Assembly: GCF_017948455.1 (NCBI RefSeq)
Contig: NZ_JAFFSU010000008.1
Coordinates: 248,001 to 312,000, forward strand
DNA from: Streptomyces sp. GESEQ-4
GTDB lineage: Bacteria; Actinomycetota; Actinomycetes; Streptomycetales; Streptomycetaceae
DNA length: 64,000 nucleotides
Reading direction: 5' to 3'
Program-made: the position numbers and the translations under genes
In this document: piece after piece, positions 53,172 to 62,071 of the stretch
Layout of the letters: every line of letters begins with the position of its first letter
How positions within the stretch are numbered: position 1 is the stretch's first letter
The notes under the pieces: model-generated
Told to the model about the DNA's origin: nothing
The model's database searches: none
What the model saw: only the letters and a program-made list of their open reading frames with translations

Positions 53172-55106
53172 ATGTGTGGCATCGCAGGCACTTACCGATG
53201 GCCGGACGGGAAGGTCGTGACCGACCGGCTCACCGAGACCCTCACCCACCGCGGTCCGGACGGGGCGGGCCGCTACGGCCACCCCGTCGGTGACGGTGAA
53301 GTACAGCTCGGGCACCGTCGGCTGGCCATCATCGACCTGTCCGAGACTGGCGCCCAGCCGATGGTCTCGGACGGCCTCGCCCTGACCTACAACGGCGAGC
53401 TGTACAACGCGCCCGAGCTGCGCGCCGAACTGACAGCCGCCGGGGTGCGCTTCCGCGGCACCTCCGACACCGAGGTGCTCCTGGAGGCCTGGCGGCACTG
53501 GGGCACCGACTGCCTGCCCAGGCTGCGCGGCATGTTCGCGTTCGGGATCTTCGACGAGCGCACCGGTGAACTGGTGCTGGCCCGCGACCAGTTGGGCATC
53601 AAGCCGCTGTTCCTGCTCCGGCGCGGCGCGGGTCTGGTCTTCGCCTCCGAGCTCAAGGCGCTCGCGGCCGTGACCGGCGGGTCGCTGGAGGTGGACCACG
53701 CGGCGCTGGTGGCCTCGCTGCTGTACTACTGGGTGCCGGACTCACGGTGCGCGTTCCGCGAGGCGGAGAAGCTGCCGCCGGGGAGCTGGATGAGGTTCCG
53801 GCCCGACGGCCGGGTGGAGCGCGGCCGGTTCTGGAACCTGAAGGACGTCGCCGCCGAGGGCCGGGAGCGGGCCCTGGCCGGCGAACAGCCGGACCTGGCC
53901 GCCATCGTCGAGGAGTCGACCCGGCGGCACCTGCTCTCCGACGTCCCCGTGGCGACCTTTCTCTCCGGCGGCCTCGACTCCAGCTACCTGACCGCGCTGG
54001 CCGCCCGCCACCAGCCCGGGATCTCCGCCTACACGATCGGGTTCCGCGCCGAGGACGCCAAGTTCGAGGCAATGCCGGACGATCTGCGCTACGCGCGTCA
54101 GGTGGCCGAGCGGTTCGGCGTCGACCTGCACGAGATCGAGATCGCCCCGAACGTACTCGATCTGCTGCCGCAGATGACGTACCACCTGGACGAGCCGATC
54201 GGCGACCCCGCCGCGATCAACACGTTCCTGATCTGCTCGGCCGCCCGGGAGGCCGGGGTCAAGGTGATGCTCTCGGGGATGGGCGCCGACGAGCTGTTCG
54301 CCGGGTACCGCAAGCACCTGGCCAACCTGCTGGCGCTGCGCTACCAGCGCGTCCCGCGGCCCCTGCGCCGCGGACTGTCCGCGGCCGTGGACCGGCTGCC
54401 GGTCGCCTCGGCCCGCCGCGGGTACCGGTCGGTGCGGTTCGCGAAGCGGTTCCTCTCCTTCGCCGATCTGCCGGAGGAGACCGCGTTCCGGCGCAGCTAC
54501 ACCATGTACGACCAGGAGGAGCTGCTCGGCCTGCTCGATCCCGACCTGGCCGGGACGGTCGACGACGTCCTGACCGAACATGCGGACACCTACGAGGACA
54601 ACGACCTCGACGACTTCGTCAACCGCATGTGCCTGACCGACGCCCGGATGTTCCTGCCGGGTCTGAACCTCGCCTACACGGACCGCTCCAGCATGGCCGC
54701 CTCGACCGAGGTACGGGTGCCGTACGTGGACGTCGAGGTGGTCAAGGCGGCGTTCGCCGTGCCCGGCGACCGCAAGATCGTCGGACGGCAGGGCAAGGTC
54801 GTGCTCAAGGAGGCGGCCGGCTCGATCCTGCCCCGGGAGATCGTGTACCGGCCCAAGGGCCTGTTCAGTGCCCCGCTGCGGGCCTGGATGAGCCGGGATC
54901 TGGCACCGCTGGTGCGCGAGGTGGTCAACGACGGCCTGCTGGTCAATTCCGGGTTCCTGCGCCGCGACGCGCTGGCGCGGATGGTCGCCGAGGACGCCGC
55001 CGGGCAGCGGGACTTCTCCAAGCATCTGTGGCATGTGCTGACGCTGGAGTACTGGTATCGCGACGCGACGTCCGGGTCCGGCCAGAGCGCTCGCTCGACG
55101 GCGTAG
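53172..55106 (+). CDS. Asparagine synthetase-like glutamine amidotransferase (AsnB family)
   Basis: The 644-residue protein has the class II glutaminase domain with the N-terminal nucleophile Cys2 (MCGIAGTY) and YNGELYN. The synthetase domain has the ATP pyrophosphatase loop LSGGLDSSYLTAL (about residue 260). True asparagine synthetases share this layout, but copies in polysaccharide loci (WbpS-like) amidate uronic acids. Given the adjacent nucleotide-sugar dehydrogenase, formation of a uronamide is the likelier role; this is inference. It starts 3 nt after the copolymerase stop. Confidence 0.9.
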   Translation: MCGIAGTYRWPDGKVVTDRLTETLTHRGPDGAGRYGHPVGDGEVQLGHRRLAIIDLSETGAQPMVSDGLALTYNGELYNAPELRAELTAAGVRFRGTSDTEVLLEAWRHWGTDCLPRLRGMFAFGIFDERTGELVLARDQLGIKPLFLLRRGAGLVFASELKALAAVTGGSLEVDHAALVASLLYYWVPDSRCAFREAEKLPPGSWMRFRPDGRVERGRFWNLKDVAAEGRERALAGEQPDLAAIVEESTRRHLLSDVPVATFLSGGLDSSYLTALAARHQPGISAYTIGFRAEDAKFEAMPDDLRYARQVAERFGVDLHEIEIAPNVLDLLPQMTYHLDEPIGDPAAINTFLICSAAREAGVKVMLSGMGADELFAGYRKHLANLLALRYQRVPRPLRRGLSAAVDRLPVASARRGYRSVRFAKRFLSFADLPEETAFRRSYTMYDQEELLGLLDPDLAGTVDDVLTEHADTYEDNDLDDFVNRMCLTDARMFLPGLNLAYTDRSSMAASTEVRVPYVDVEVVKAAFAVPGDRKIVGRQGKVVLKEAAGSILPREIVYRPKGLFSAPLRAWMSRDLAPLVREVVNDGLLVNSGFLRRDALARMVAEDAAGQRDFSKHLWHVLTLEYWYRDATSGSGQSARSTA

Positions 55107-55134
55107 AAGACGCGTAGAAACAAGGGGACTTCGG

Positions 55135-57306
55135 GTGAAACAGGTTGTGCAGAACTACAAGAGCGGCGAGCTGGCGGTGCTCGACGTTCCGGCGCCGGGG
55201 TGCAAGCCGGGCGGTGTGCTGGTCCGCAGCGCCTACTCGCTGATCTCCACCGGCACCGAGCTCATGAAGGTGTCCGAGGCCGGCATGTCGATGCTGGGCA
55301 AGGCCCGCTCCCGGCCCGACCAGGTGGCCAAGGTCATGCAGAGCGTGGCCACCAACGGGGTGCCCGCCACCTACCGCAAGGTGATGGGCAAGCTGGACTC
55401 CTACACACCGCTGGGCTACTCGCTGTGCGGGGTGGTCGAGCAGGTCGGCGCCGGCATCGACGACGTGAAGGTCGGCGACCTCGTGGCCTGCGCCGGCAAC
55501 GAGCACGCGCTGCACGCCGAGCTGAACTGGGTGCCGAAGAACCTCTACGCCCCGGTGCCGGACGGACTCGCGCCCCGGCACGCGGCCTTCGGCACCGTCG
55601 GGTCGATCGCGATGCAGGGCGTCCGCCAGGGCGAGTCACAGCTCGGCGAAGTGGCCCTGGTCATCGGCCTCGGGCTGATCGGGCAGCTGGTGGTACAGCT
55701 CCTCACCGCCTCGGGAGTCCGCGTCGTCGGCGCCGACCCCGACCCGGTGCGCTGCGAACTGGCCGAGCGTCTGGGTGCCGCGGCCTGCGGCGACCCCGCG
55801 TCGGCCGCCGTGGAAGCCGCTGTCGCCGAGCTCACCGACGGCCACGGCGTGGACCAGGTGTACCTGGCCGCCGGCGGCGGCAGCAATCAGCCCGTGGAGC
55901 TGGCCGCCCGGCTCTGCCGGGACCGCGGCCGGGTGATCGACATCGGCAAGTGCCGTCTGGACCTGCCGTGGAACGCGTACTACGAGAAGGAGCTCGACGT
56001 CCGCTTCTCCCGCAGTTACGGCCCCGGTCGCTACGACCCGGAGTACGAACTGGAGGGCCGGGACTACCCGATCGGCTACGTGCGCTGGACCGAGCGCCGC
56101 AATCTGGCGTGCTTCCTCGACCTCGTCGCCCGTGGCCGCGTCGATGTGGAGCCTCTGATCTCCCACGTCGCCGACTTCGATGACGCCGTGGAGACGTACC
56201 AGCGCCTGAAGGACGGCGAGTTGAAGGCCGTGGCCGTGCTGTTCCAGTACCCCGACCAAGCGGTGGAAGCCGAGGCTCCGGCGGTGGCCGTGCCCACGGT
56301 GAGCGTGAAGCGGAGTCCGGCCCGGGCCGCCAAGACGCCGGTGCGGCTCGCGTTCGTAGGCGCGGGCAACTACGCGACGTCGATGCTGCTGCCGCACCTG
56401 GCACAGCGCGACGGCGTCGAGTTGTCGACCGTCGTCACCACGACGGCGCTGTCCGCGGCCAACGCGCAACGGAAGTTCGGCTTCGCCGAGGCGACCACCG
56501 ATCTCGACGCCGTACTCGGCGACAAGTCCATCGACGCGGTGTTCGTCGTCACCCGGCACAGCTCGCACGCCGAACTGACCCGGAAGGCGCTGCTGGCCGG
56601 CAAGACCGTCTTCGTGGAGAAGCCCCTGGCCCTCAGCGAGGACGAACTGGCCGGCGTACTCGCGGCGGTGGAGGAGTCCGGCAACGACCGGCTGCAGGTG
56701 GGCTTCAACCGCCGGTTCGCGCCGCTGCTGCAGGAGGCCAGAGAGCGGTTCGGCGCCCGGACCGGTCCGGCGAACCTCCGCTACCTCGTCAACGCGGGCC
56801 GGCTGCAGCACGGCAGTTGGTACCTCCAACAGGGCAGCGAGGGCTCGCGGTTCGCCGGTGAGGGCGGACACTTCATCGACACGGCGAGCTGGCTGCTCGA
56901 CGCCGACCCGGTCTCGGTGTACGCGGTCGCCCCGTCCGGCAACGAGGACCTCCAGGTCGTACTCCGCTACCCGGACGGGTCCACCGCCACCATCAGCTAC
57001 GTCACCACCGGACCGGCCAGTCTGCCCAAGGAAACCCTCGACCTCGTCGCGGACGGGAAGGCGCTGCGCCTCGACGACTTCGTCCGTGCCTCGGTGTACG
57101 GCCGCAAGAAGTGGGTCAGTTCGCGGCTGCCCAAGGCCCGGGACAAGGGCCAGAACGCCGAACTGGCCGCGTTCATCAAGGCGGTGCGGACCGGCGGGCC
57201 GATGCCGGTGCCGCTTCAGTCGCTGGTCGCCACCACGGCGGCCACCCTCGCCGTGCAGGCGGGCCTCGCGGGCGGTGCGCCGGTGACGCTGGCGGGGCCG
57301 CGATGA
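55135..57306 (+). CDS. Fused MDR-type and Gfo/Idh/MocA oxidoreductase
   Basis: The 723-residue protein fuses two dehydrogenases. Residues about 1-370 form a zinc-type medium-chain fold without clear zinc cysteines (YSLISTGTE, VIGLGLIGQLVVQLL). Residues about 400-715 form a Gfo/Idh/MocA domain (VRLAFVGAGNYATSMLLPHL, catalytic lysine in VEKPLALS). Such bi-domain enzymes are frequent in exopolysaccharide loci next to heparinase-like genes, where they probably oxidise and reduce a sugar donor or unit. The exact reaction is unknown. GTG 55135 has AAGGGG upstream. The stop overlaps the next gene. Confidence 0.88.
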   Translation: MKQVVQNYKSGELAVLDVPAPGCKPGGVLVRSAYSLISTGTELMKVSEAGMSMLGKARSRPDQVAKVMQSVATNGVPATYRKVMGKLDSYTPLGYSLCGVVEQVGAGIDDVKVGDLVACAGNEHALHAELNWVPKNLYAPVPDGLAPRHAAFGTVGSIAMQGVRQGESQLGEVALVIGLGLIGQLVVQLLTASGVRVVGADPDPVRCELAERLGAAACGDPASAAVEAAVAELTDGHGVDQVYLAAGGGSNQPVELAARLCRDRGRVIDIGKCRLDLPWNAYYEKELDVRFSRSYGPGRYDPEYELEGRDYPIGYVRWTERRNLACFLDLVARGRVDVEPLISHVADFDDAVETYQRLKDGELKAVAVLFQYPDQAVEAEAPAVAVPTVSVKRSPARAAKTPVRLAFVGAGNYATSMLLPHLAQRDGVELSTVVTTTALSAANAQRKFGFAEATTDLDAVLGDKSIDAVFVVTRHSSHAELTRKALLAGKTVFVEKPLALSEDELAGVLAAVEESGNDRLQVGFNRRFAPLLQEARERFGARTGPANLRYLVNAGRLQHGSWYLQQGSEGSRFAGEGGHFIDTASWLLDADPVSVYAVAPSGNEDLQVVLRYPDGSTATISYVTTGPASLPKETLDLVADGKALRLDDFVRASVYGRKKWVSSRLPKARDKGQNAELAAFIKAVRTGGPMPVPLQSLVATTAATLAVQAGLAGGAPVTLAGPR

Positions 57307-59246
57307 GCATGAGTGCGGGCTGGTATCTGCGGCGCCTTTCCCGGATGGGGCCGCGGGAGGTCGCGGGCCGGGCGGGCGACGCGGTGCGCAGACGCCGGTG
57401 GCGGTCGGCGCGGCCCGACTCCCCGAGCGTGACCGGCGCCCGGTTCACCGCGGTCCTGCCCGAGGGGACGATCGCCGCGGTGCCACCGGACGCCGCGAAA
57501 CGGCTCATCGCCGAGGCGGACCGGCTGATGGACGGGCACGCCGAGTACTTCGGGGTGGTCCGCGACGACCTGGACGACCCGGACTGGTGGCGCGACCCGA
57601 AGACCGGGCGCCGGGCTCCGGAGGGCTACGCCTTCGACGTGCCGTACCGGAACGAAGACGCCGTCGGGGACATCAAGCAGATCTGGGAGCTGTCCCGGCA
57701 CCAGTACCTCACCCAGCTCGCCGCCGCCTACGCGGTCACCGGGAACGAGCGGTACGCCGAGCGGGTCGCCCAGCACCTGCGGTCGTGGTGGACGGCCAAC
57801 CCACCGCTGCGCGGCGTGCACTGGATCAGCGGCATCGAGCTGGGCATCCGGCTGCTGTCCTGGGTGTGGGTCCGCCGGCTGCTCGACGGCTGGCCGGGCG
57901 CGACCGACCTGTTCGAGGACAACCCGGTGGCGCTGAACCAGATCTGGCACCACCAGCGCTGGCTGGCCGCCTTCCCCAGCCGGGGCTCTTCGGCGAACAA
58001 CCACGTCATCGCCGAGGCCGCCGGCCAGTTCGCCGCGTCCTGCGCCTTCGACTGGTTCCCCTCGTCGGAGAGTTGGCGGGCGGGGGCGCTGCGCTCACTG
58101 GAGCGGCACCTGCGCGGCAACACCTACGTCTCCGGCCTCAACCGCGAGCTGGCCACCGAATACCACGGACTCGTACTGGAGTTGGGCCTGGCCGCCGTGG
58201 CCGAGGCGGATGCCGCGGGCGTCCCGGTCCCCGCGACCGTACGCCTCGTACTGCTGCGGATGACCGACGCGCTCGCGGCCGTCGTGGACAACCGGCTGCG
58301 GCCGCCGCGCCAGGGGGACGCGGACGACGGGCACGGTCTGGTCGTGGACGGCGCGGGCACCGACCGCTGGGCCTCACTGCTGGCCACCGGGGACACCGTG
58401 TTCGGACGGCTCGACTGGTGGCCGGCCGTGACCGGCACCGATGTGCGCACCCCGCTGCTGGCCGCGCTCATCAAGCCCAGTGAACGGTCCGTGAGCCGTC
58501 CGGTGAACCGACCGTCCCACTTCGCCGACGCGGGGCTCACCATCCTGCGCGGTCCGGAGGAGATCTGGTGCCGCTGCGACGGCGGCCCGCACGGCTTCCT
58601 GTCCATCGCCGCGCACGCCCACGCGGACGCGCTGTCCGTGGAGGTGCGGCACGACGGGGTCGACGTACTCGCCGACCCGGGGACGTACTGCTACCACGGG
58701 CAACCCGAATGGCGGCAGTACTTCCGCTCGACCCTCGGCCACAACACCCTGCAACTGGACGGCGGTGACCAGTCCGTCTCCGGCGGCCCGTTCCTGTGGA
58801 CCCGGCATGCCGAGACCCGCGTCCTGACCGCCGACACCTCCGGCGACGGCGTGGCCCGCTGGTGTGCCGAACACGACGGTTACGAGGGCTCCGTGCACCG
58901 CCGAAGCGTGGAACTGACGGCGGAGACCCAGGAATTGACGGTGGTCGACGAGGTGCGCGGCTCGGGCCGGAAGGTACGCCTCGCGTTCCACCTCGGCCCG
59001 GCGATCACCGCGGACCTGCTGGGGAACCGGGCCGTGCTCACCTGGACCCGGGACGGCGAGGAGCGCTCCGCGGTGCTCGACCTGCCCGGGCAGCTGTCCT
59101 GGCAGGCGCACCGCGGCGAGACCGATCCGCCGCTGGGCTGGTACTCCGCGGGATTCGGGCGCAAGGAACCCGCCACCACGCTGGTCGGCACCGGCTTCGC
59201 CGACGGCGCGGAAGGTTTCACCACCGTGCTCAGGTTCCGGGGCTAG
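57303..59246 (+). CDS. Heparinase II/III-family protein (polysaccharide lyase-like)
   Basis: The 647-residue protein has an (alpha/alpha) toroid N-terminal half (SRHQYLTQLAAAYAVTGNERY, SSANNHVIAEAAGQFA with a conserved Asn-His pair) and a C-terminal beta-sandwich. The latter carries HAHADALSVEV and DPGTYCYHG, matching the catalytic His/Tyr region. Lyases of this fold cut uronic-acid polymers by beta-elimination. No signal peptide is seen, so it may act inside or be exported another way. ATG 57303 overlaps the upstream stop (ATGA). It is a likely editor or release enzyme of the polymer. Confidence 0.88.
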   Translation: MSMSAGWYLRRLSRMGPREVAGRAGDAVRRRRWRSARPDSPSVTGARFTAVLPEGTIAAVPPDAAKRLIAEADRLMDGHAEYFGVVRDDLDDPDWWRDPKTGRRAPEGYAFDVPYRNEDAVGDIKQIWELSRHQYLTQLAAAYAVTGNERYAERVAQHLRSWWTANPPLRGVHWISGIELGIRLLSWVWVRRLLDGWPGATDLFEDNPVALNQIWHHQRWLAAFPSRGSSANNHVIAEAAGQFAASCAFDWFPSSESWRAGALRSLERHLRGNTYVSGLNRELATEYHGLVLELGLAAVAEADAAGVPVPATVRLVLLRMTDALAAVVDNRLRPPRQGDADDGHGLVVDGAGTDRWASLLATGDTVFGRLDWWPAVTGTDVRTPLLAALIKPSERSVSRPVNRPSHFADAGLTILRGPEEIWCRCDGGPHGFLSIAAHAHADALSVEVRHDGVDVLADPGTYCYHGQPEWRQYFRSTLGHNTLQLDGGDQSVSGGPFLWTRHAETRVLTADTSGDGVARWCAEHDGYEGSVHRRSVELTAETQELTVVDEVRGSGRKVRLAFHLGPAITADLLGNRAVLTWTRDGEERSAVLDLPGQLSWQAHRGETDPPLGWYSAGFGRKEPATTLVGTGFADGAEGFTTVLRFRG

Positions 59247-59254
59247 GGGGGCAC

Positions 59255-60811
59255 GTGGGTTTCAGAAGGCGGCACTGGGCGTCGGCGGCGGCATCGTCGG
59301 CGCTGGCCCTGCTGGCGGCGACCGGCTGTACGAGCACGCCGGACGACTCGGCGAAGCCTGCCGACGCGCCGCCCACGTCCGGTGCGCCGTCCACGTCCGG
59401 TGTGCCGTCCCCGGACGTGGCCCGGGTGTGCGCCAAGCCCGCCGCCGGGCCGGCGAAGGCACCGGCGGGCGCGGTGACCGTCGACCCCGCGGTGGTCGGT
59501 GACCTGGCGGCGAAGACCAAGAGCAGCCCTCCGAACACCACGTTCTGGCTTCGGCCGGGCACGCACCGGCTCGACCCGGACCGCTATGCCCAGGTGATCC
59601 CCAAGAAGGGGAACCGCTACCTCGGCGCGCCGGGCGCGGTGCTGGACGGCCGGAAGAAGAACCAGTACGCGTTCGGCGGCGGTGCCCCCGACGTCACGAT
59701 CCGCCACCTGACCGTGCAGGGTTTCGTCGCGCCGCACGACCAGGGCGTGGTCAACCATGACTCGGCCGACGGGTGGGTGATCGAGCACGCGACGATCCAG
59801 AACAACTCCGGTGCCGGGCTGATGGCCGGTGCCCGCCAGCAGGTCCGCGCCAGCTGTCTGCGCGACAACGGCCAGTACGGCATGAACGCGTACAAGGGCG
59901 GGGGCCGTATCACCGGCCTGGTGGTCGAGGGCAACGAGATCGTGGGCAACAACACCGACGACTGGGAGCGGCGGCGGGAGGGCTGCGGCTGCACCGGAGG
60001 CATCAAGTTCTGGGCCGTCAACGGTGCGGACATCCGCGGCAATTGGGTGCACGACAACCGTGGCACAGGGTTGTGGGCGGACACCAACAACAACGACTTC
60101 CGCATCGAGAACAACGTGATCGAGGCCAACGACGGTGCCGCGCTGATGTACGAGACCAGCTACAACGCGGTCATCCGGAACAACACGATCCGGCGCAACA
60201 ACTGGGTCGAGGGCCGCAAGTACACCGCCGGCGAGGACAACTTCCCGTTCGCGACCGTCTACCTGTCCGAGTCCGGCGGCGAACCACGGATCCGAGCCCG
60301 CACGGACAAGATCGAGATGTACCGGAACGTGCTGGAGAACAACTGGAACGGGATCACCCTGTGGGAGAACGCCGACCGGTTCTGCAACAGCCCGGCCAAC
60401 ACCTCGTCCGGTGACTGCACCTTGCTGGTGAAGAAGACCGACCGCTGCGCGAAGCCGGCGATCGCCAAGCCACCGCTCTACGCCGACTGCCGGTGGAAGA
60501 CCCAGCGGGTGGACATCCACGACAACCGCTTCGTGCTGGACACGTCCGTCGTCAAGTGCACGGTGAAGTGCGACCGCATGGCGGTGCTGTCCAACTACGG
60601 CACCTATCCGGACTGGTCGCCGTACCAGGGCGAGAAGGTGGCTCAGGCGATCACCCACAAGCAGGACAACCGCTGGCACGACAACGTCTACCTCGGACCG
60701 TGGAAGTTCGTCGTCCAGGACCAGAGCCGGCTGATCGACTTCGCGCAGTGGCAGGGGAAGAGCTACCGGCAGGACGCGGGGAGCACCCTCGACGCACAGG
60801 CCGGTGGTTGA
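59255..60811 (+). CDS. Right-handed beta-helix lipoprotein
   Basis: The 518-residue protein has a signal peptide with a lipobox (LLAATGC, cysteine near residue 25) and a Pro/Ser/Thr-rich linker. A right-handed parallel beta-helix follows (about 95-440), with typical turns such as NGADIRGNWVHDNRGTGL and ENNVIEANDGAALMYE. Such helices occur in lyases, epimerases and depolymerases of uronic-acid polymers (PL6, AlgG-like). Catalytic residues were not assigned. It should be anchored outside the membrane. Several cysteines in the C-terminal part (DRFCNSPAN, GDCTLLVKK, KCTVKCDR) may form disulfides. GTG 59255 follows GGGGGG. Confidence 0.82.
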   Translation: MGFRRRHWASAAASSALALLAATGCTSTPDDSAKPADAPPTSGAPSTSGVPSPDVARVCAKPAAGPAKAPAGAVTVDPAVVGDLAAKTKSSPPNTTFWLRPGTHRLDPDRYAQVIPKKGNRYLGAPGAVLDGRKKNQYAFGGGAPDVTIRHLTVQGFVAPHDQGVVNHDSADGWVIEHATIQNNSGAGLMAGARQQVRASCLRDNGQYGMNAYKGGGRITGLVVEGNEIVGNNTDDWERRREGCGCTGGIKFWAVNGADIRGNWVHDNRGTGLWADTNNNDFRIENNVIEANDGAALMYETSYNAVIRNNTIRRNNWVEGRKYTAGEDNFPFATVYLSESGGEPRIRARTDKIEMYRNVLENNWNGITLWENADRFCNSPANTSSGDCTLLVKKTDRCAKPAIAKPPLYADCRWKTQRVDIHDNRFVLDTSVVKCTVKCDRMAVLSNYGTYPDWSPYQGEKVAQAITHKQDNRWHDNVYLGPWKFVVQDQSRLIDFAQWQGKSYRQDAGSTLDAQAGG

Positions 60812-62069
60812 GATGGCGACACAGTTCGACGCCGAACCGCGCCCTGCCGGCACGCCGAAGACCGTCGGGATCGCCTGGGGACTGCTGGCCCTCAACACGC
60901 TGGGCTCCACCGGGGCGGACACCATCGTCCCGCTGCCCCGTTCCCTCATCCAGTTGGTCACCATGGGCTCGCTGGTCGCCGCGTTCGCGCTGGCGCTCGC
61001 GGTCAATCCCCGGCTGCGCATCAGAGCCAGCGCCTTCTTGTTCCTGCTCACCCTGCTGCTGGTGCCGAGCATGATCTCCAGCGTGGACCTGGAGTCCGGG
61101 TTCGGCGCGCTGTTCCGCTGCGCCCGGCTGGCTCTCTTCATCGGCACGCTGTGGCTGCTGAGCCGCTGGTGGGACGGCGGCCTGACGTTCGTCCGGCACC
61201 ACATCCGGACGTACTTCGCGGTGCTCGCGACGGTGGCCGTCGGCGCGGTCATCTCACCGGGCGCAGCTATGCCCGAGCGCTATGGCGGGCGGCTGGTCGG
61301 CGCGTTGTGGCCGCTCACCCCGCCGCAGATCGGACAATACGCGGCGGTGATCATCGGGCTCACCGTGCTGCTCCTGCTCGGCCGCAGAACCGACCGGACC
61401 AGCGCGGCGGTGGTCATCGTGCCGTCACTCGCCCTGCTCGCCCTGACCCACACCCGGACGGCCACGATCGGTCTGCTCATCGGGCTGGCGCTGGCGATCG
61501 GCTCGCTCATCCTGACCAGCGCCGCCGCCCGCCGGTTCTTCGTCTGGACGGTGCTGTGCGCCGCGGTGGCCGCCGTGGGATTCGCCTCCGCGCTCCAGGC
61601 ATGGTTCCTGCGCGGACAGAGCAAGGAGTACTTCACCAGCCTCACCGGCCGCGCCAAGGTCTGGGACGCCCTGCTGGCCGAACCCCGCACGACCGCGGAG
61701 AAGGTGTTCGGCATGGGCCTGGGCGACAAGTCGTTCGGCGGGCTGCCGATCGACAACAGCTGGCTGGCCGTCTACCAGGAACAGGGCCTGATCGGCGTCA
61801 CCTTGGTGTCGGCGATCATCATCGTCCTCGGCGGCGTCGCGTTGCTGCGGCCACCGTCGCTGCAGAGGGCCTGCGCGATCTTCCTGATCAGCTACTGCGC
61901 GATCGCGTCGTACACCGAGGCCGGCCTCGGCGACGCCTCGCCGTATCTGCTCCATCTGGCCCTGGCCGCCTCGCTGTTGGCGGCACCTGCCACAACGGCT
62001 CCGCTCGCGATACCCGAAGTCCCGCGACGACACGTCCCGCGCTGGGCCCGTAGAACGGAGGTGGTCTGA
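60804..62069 (+). CDS. O-antigen ligase/polymerase-like membrane protein (Wzy/WaaL family)
   Basis: The 421-residue polytopic protein has about 10-11 membrane helices and a larger loop around residues 270-320 (GRAKVWDALLAEPRTTAEK, then GMGLGDKSF and NSWLAVYQEQG). This is the usual pattern of the Wzy_C/WaaL superfamily. It would polymerise or attach lipid-linked repeat units at the outer face. The GTG at 60804 overlaps the upstream stop; ATG 60813 is in frame. No Wzx flippase is seen in the window; it may lie beyond the end. Confidence 0.87.
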   Translation: MVEMATQFDAEPRPAGTPKTVGIAWGLLALNTLGSTGADTIVPLPRSLIQLVTMGSLVAAFALALAVNPRLRIRASAFLFLLTLLLVPSMISSVDLESGFGALFRCARLALFIGTLWLLSRWWDGGLTFVRHHIRTYFAVLATVAVGAVISPGAAMPERYGGRLVGALWPLTPPQIGQYAAVIIGLTVLLLLGRRTDRTSAAVVIVPSLALLALTHTRTATIGLLIGLALAIGSLILTSAAARRFFVWTVLCAAVAAVGFASALQAWFLRGQSKEYFTSLTGRAKVWDALLAEPRTTAEKVFGMGLGDKSFGGLPIDNSWLAVYQEQGLIGVTLVSAIIIVLGGVALLRPPSLQRACAIFLISYCAIASYTEAGLGDASPYLLHLALAASLLAAPATTAPLAIPEVPRRHVPRWARRTEVV

Positions 62070-62071
62070 GC

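Noticed and set aside
53172-55106. Calling this the housekeeping asparagine synthetase asnB
   Set aside because: The domains fit, but the position within a polysaccharide locus favours a sugar-modifying amidotransferase; no gene symbol is given.
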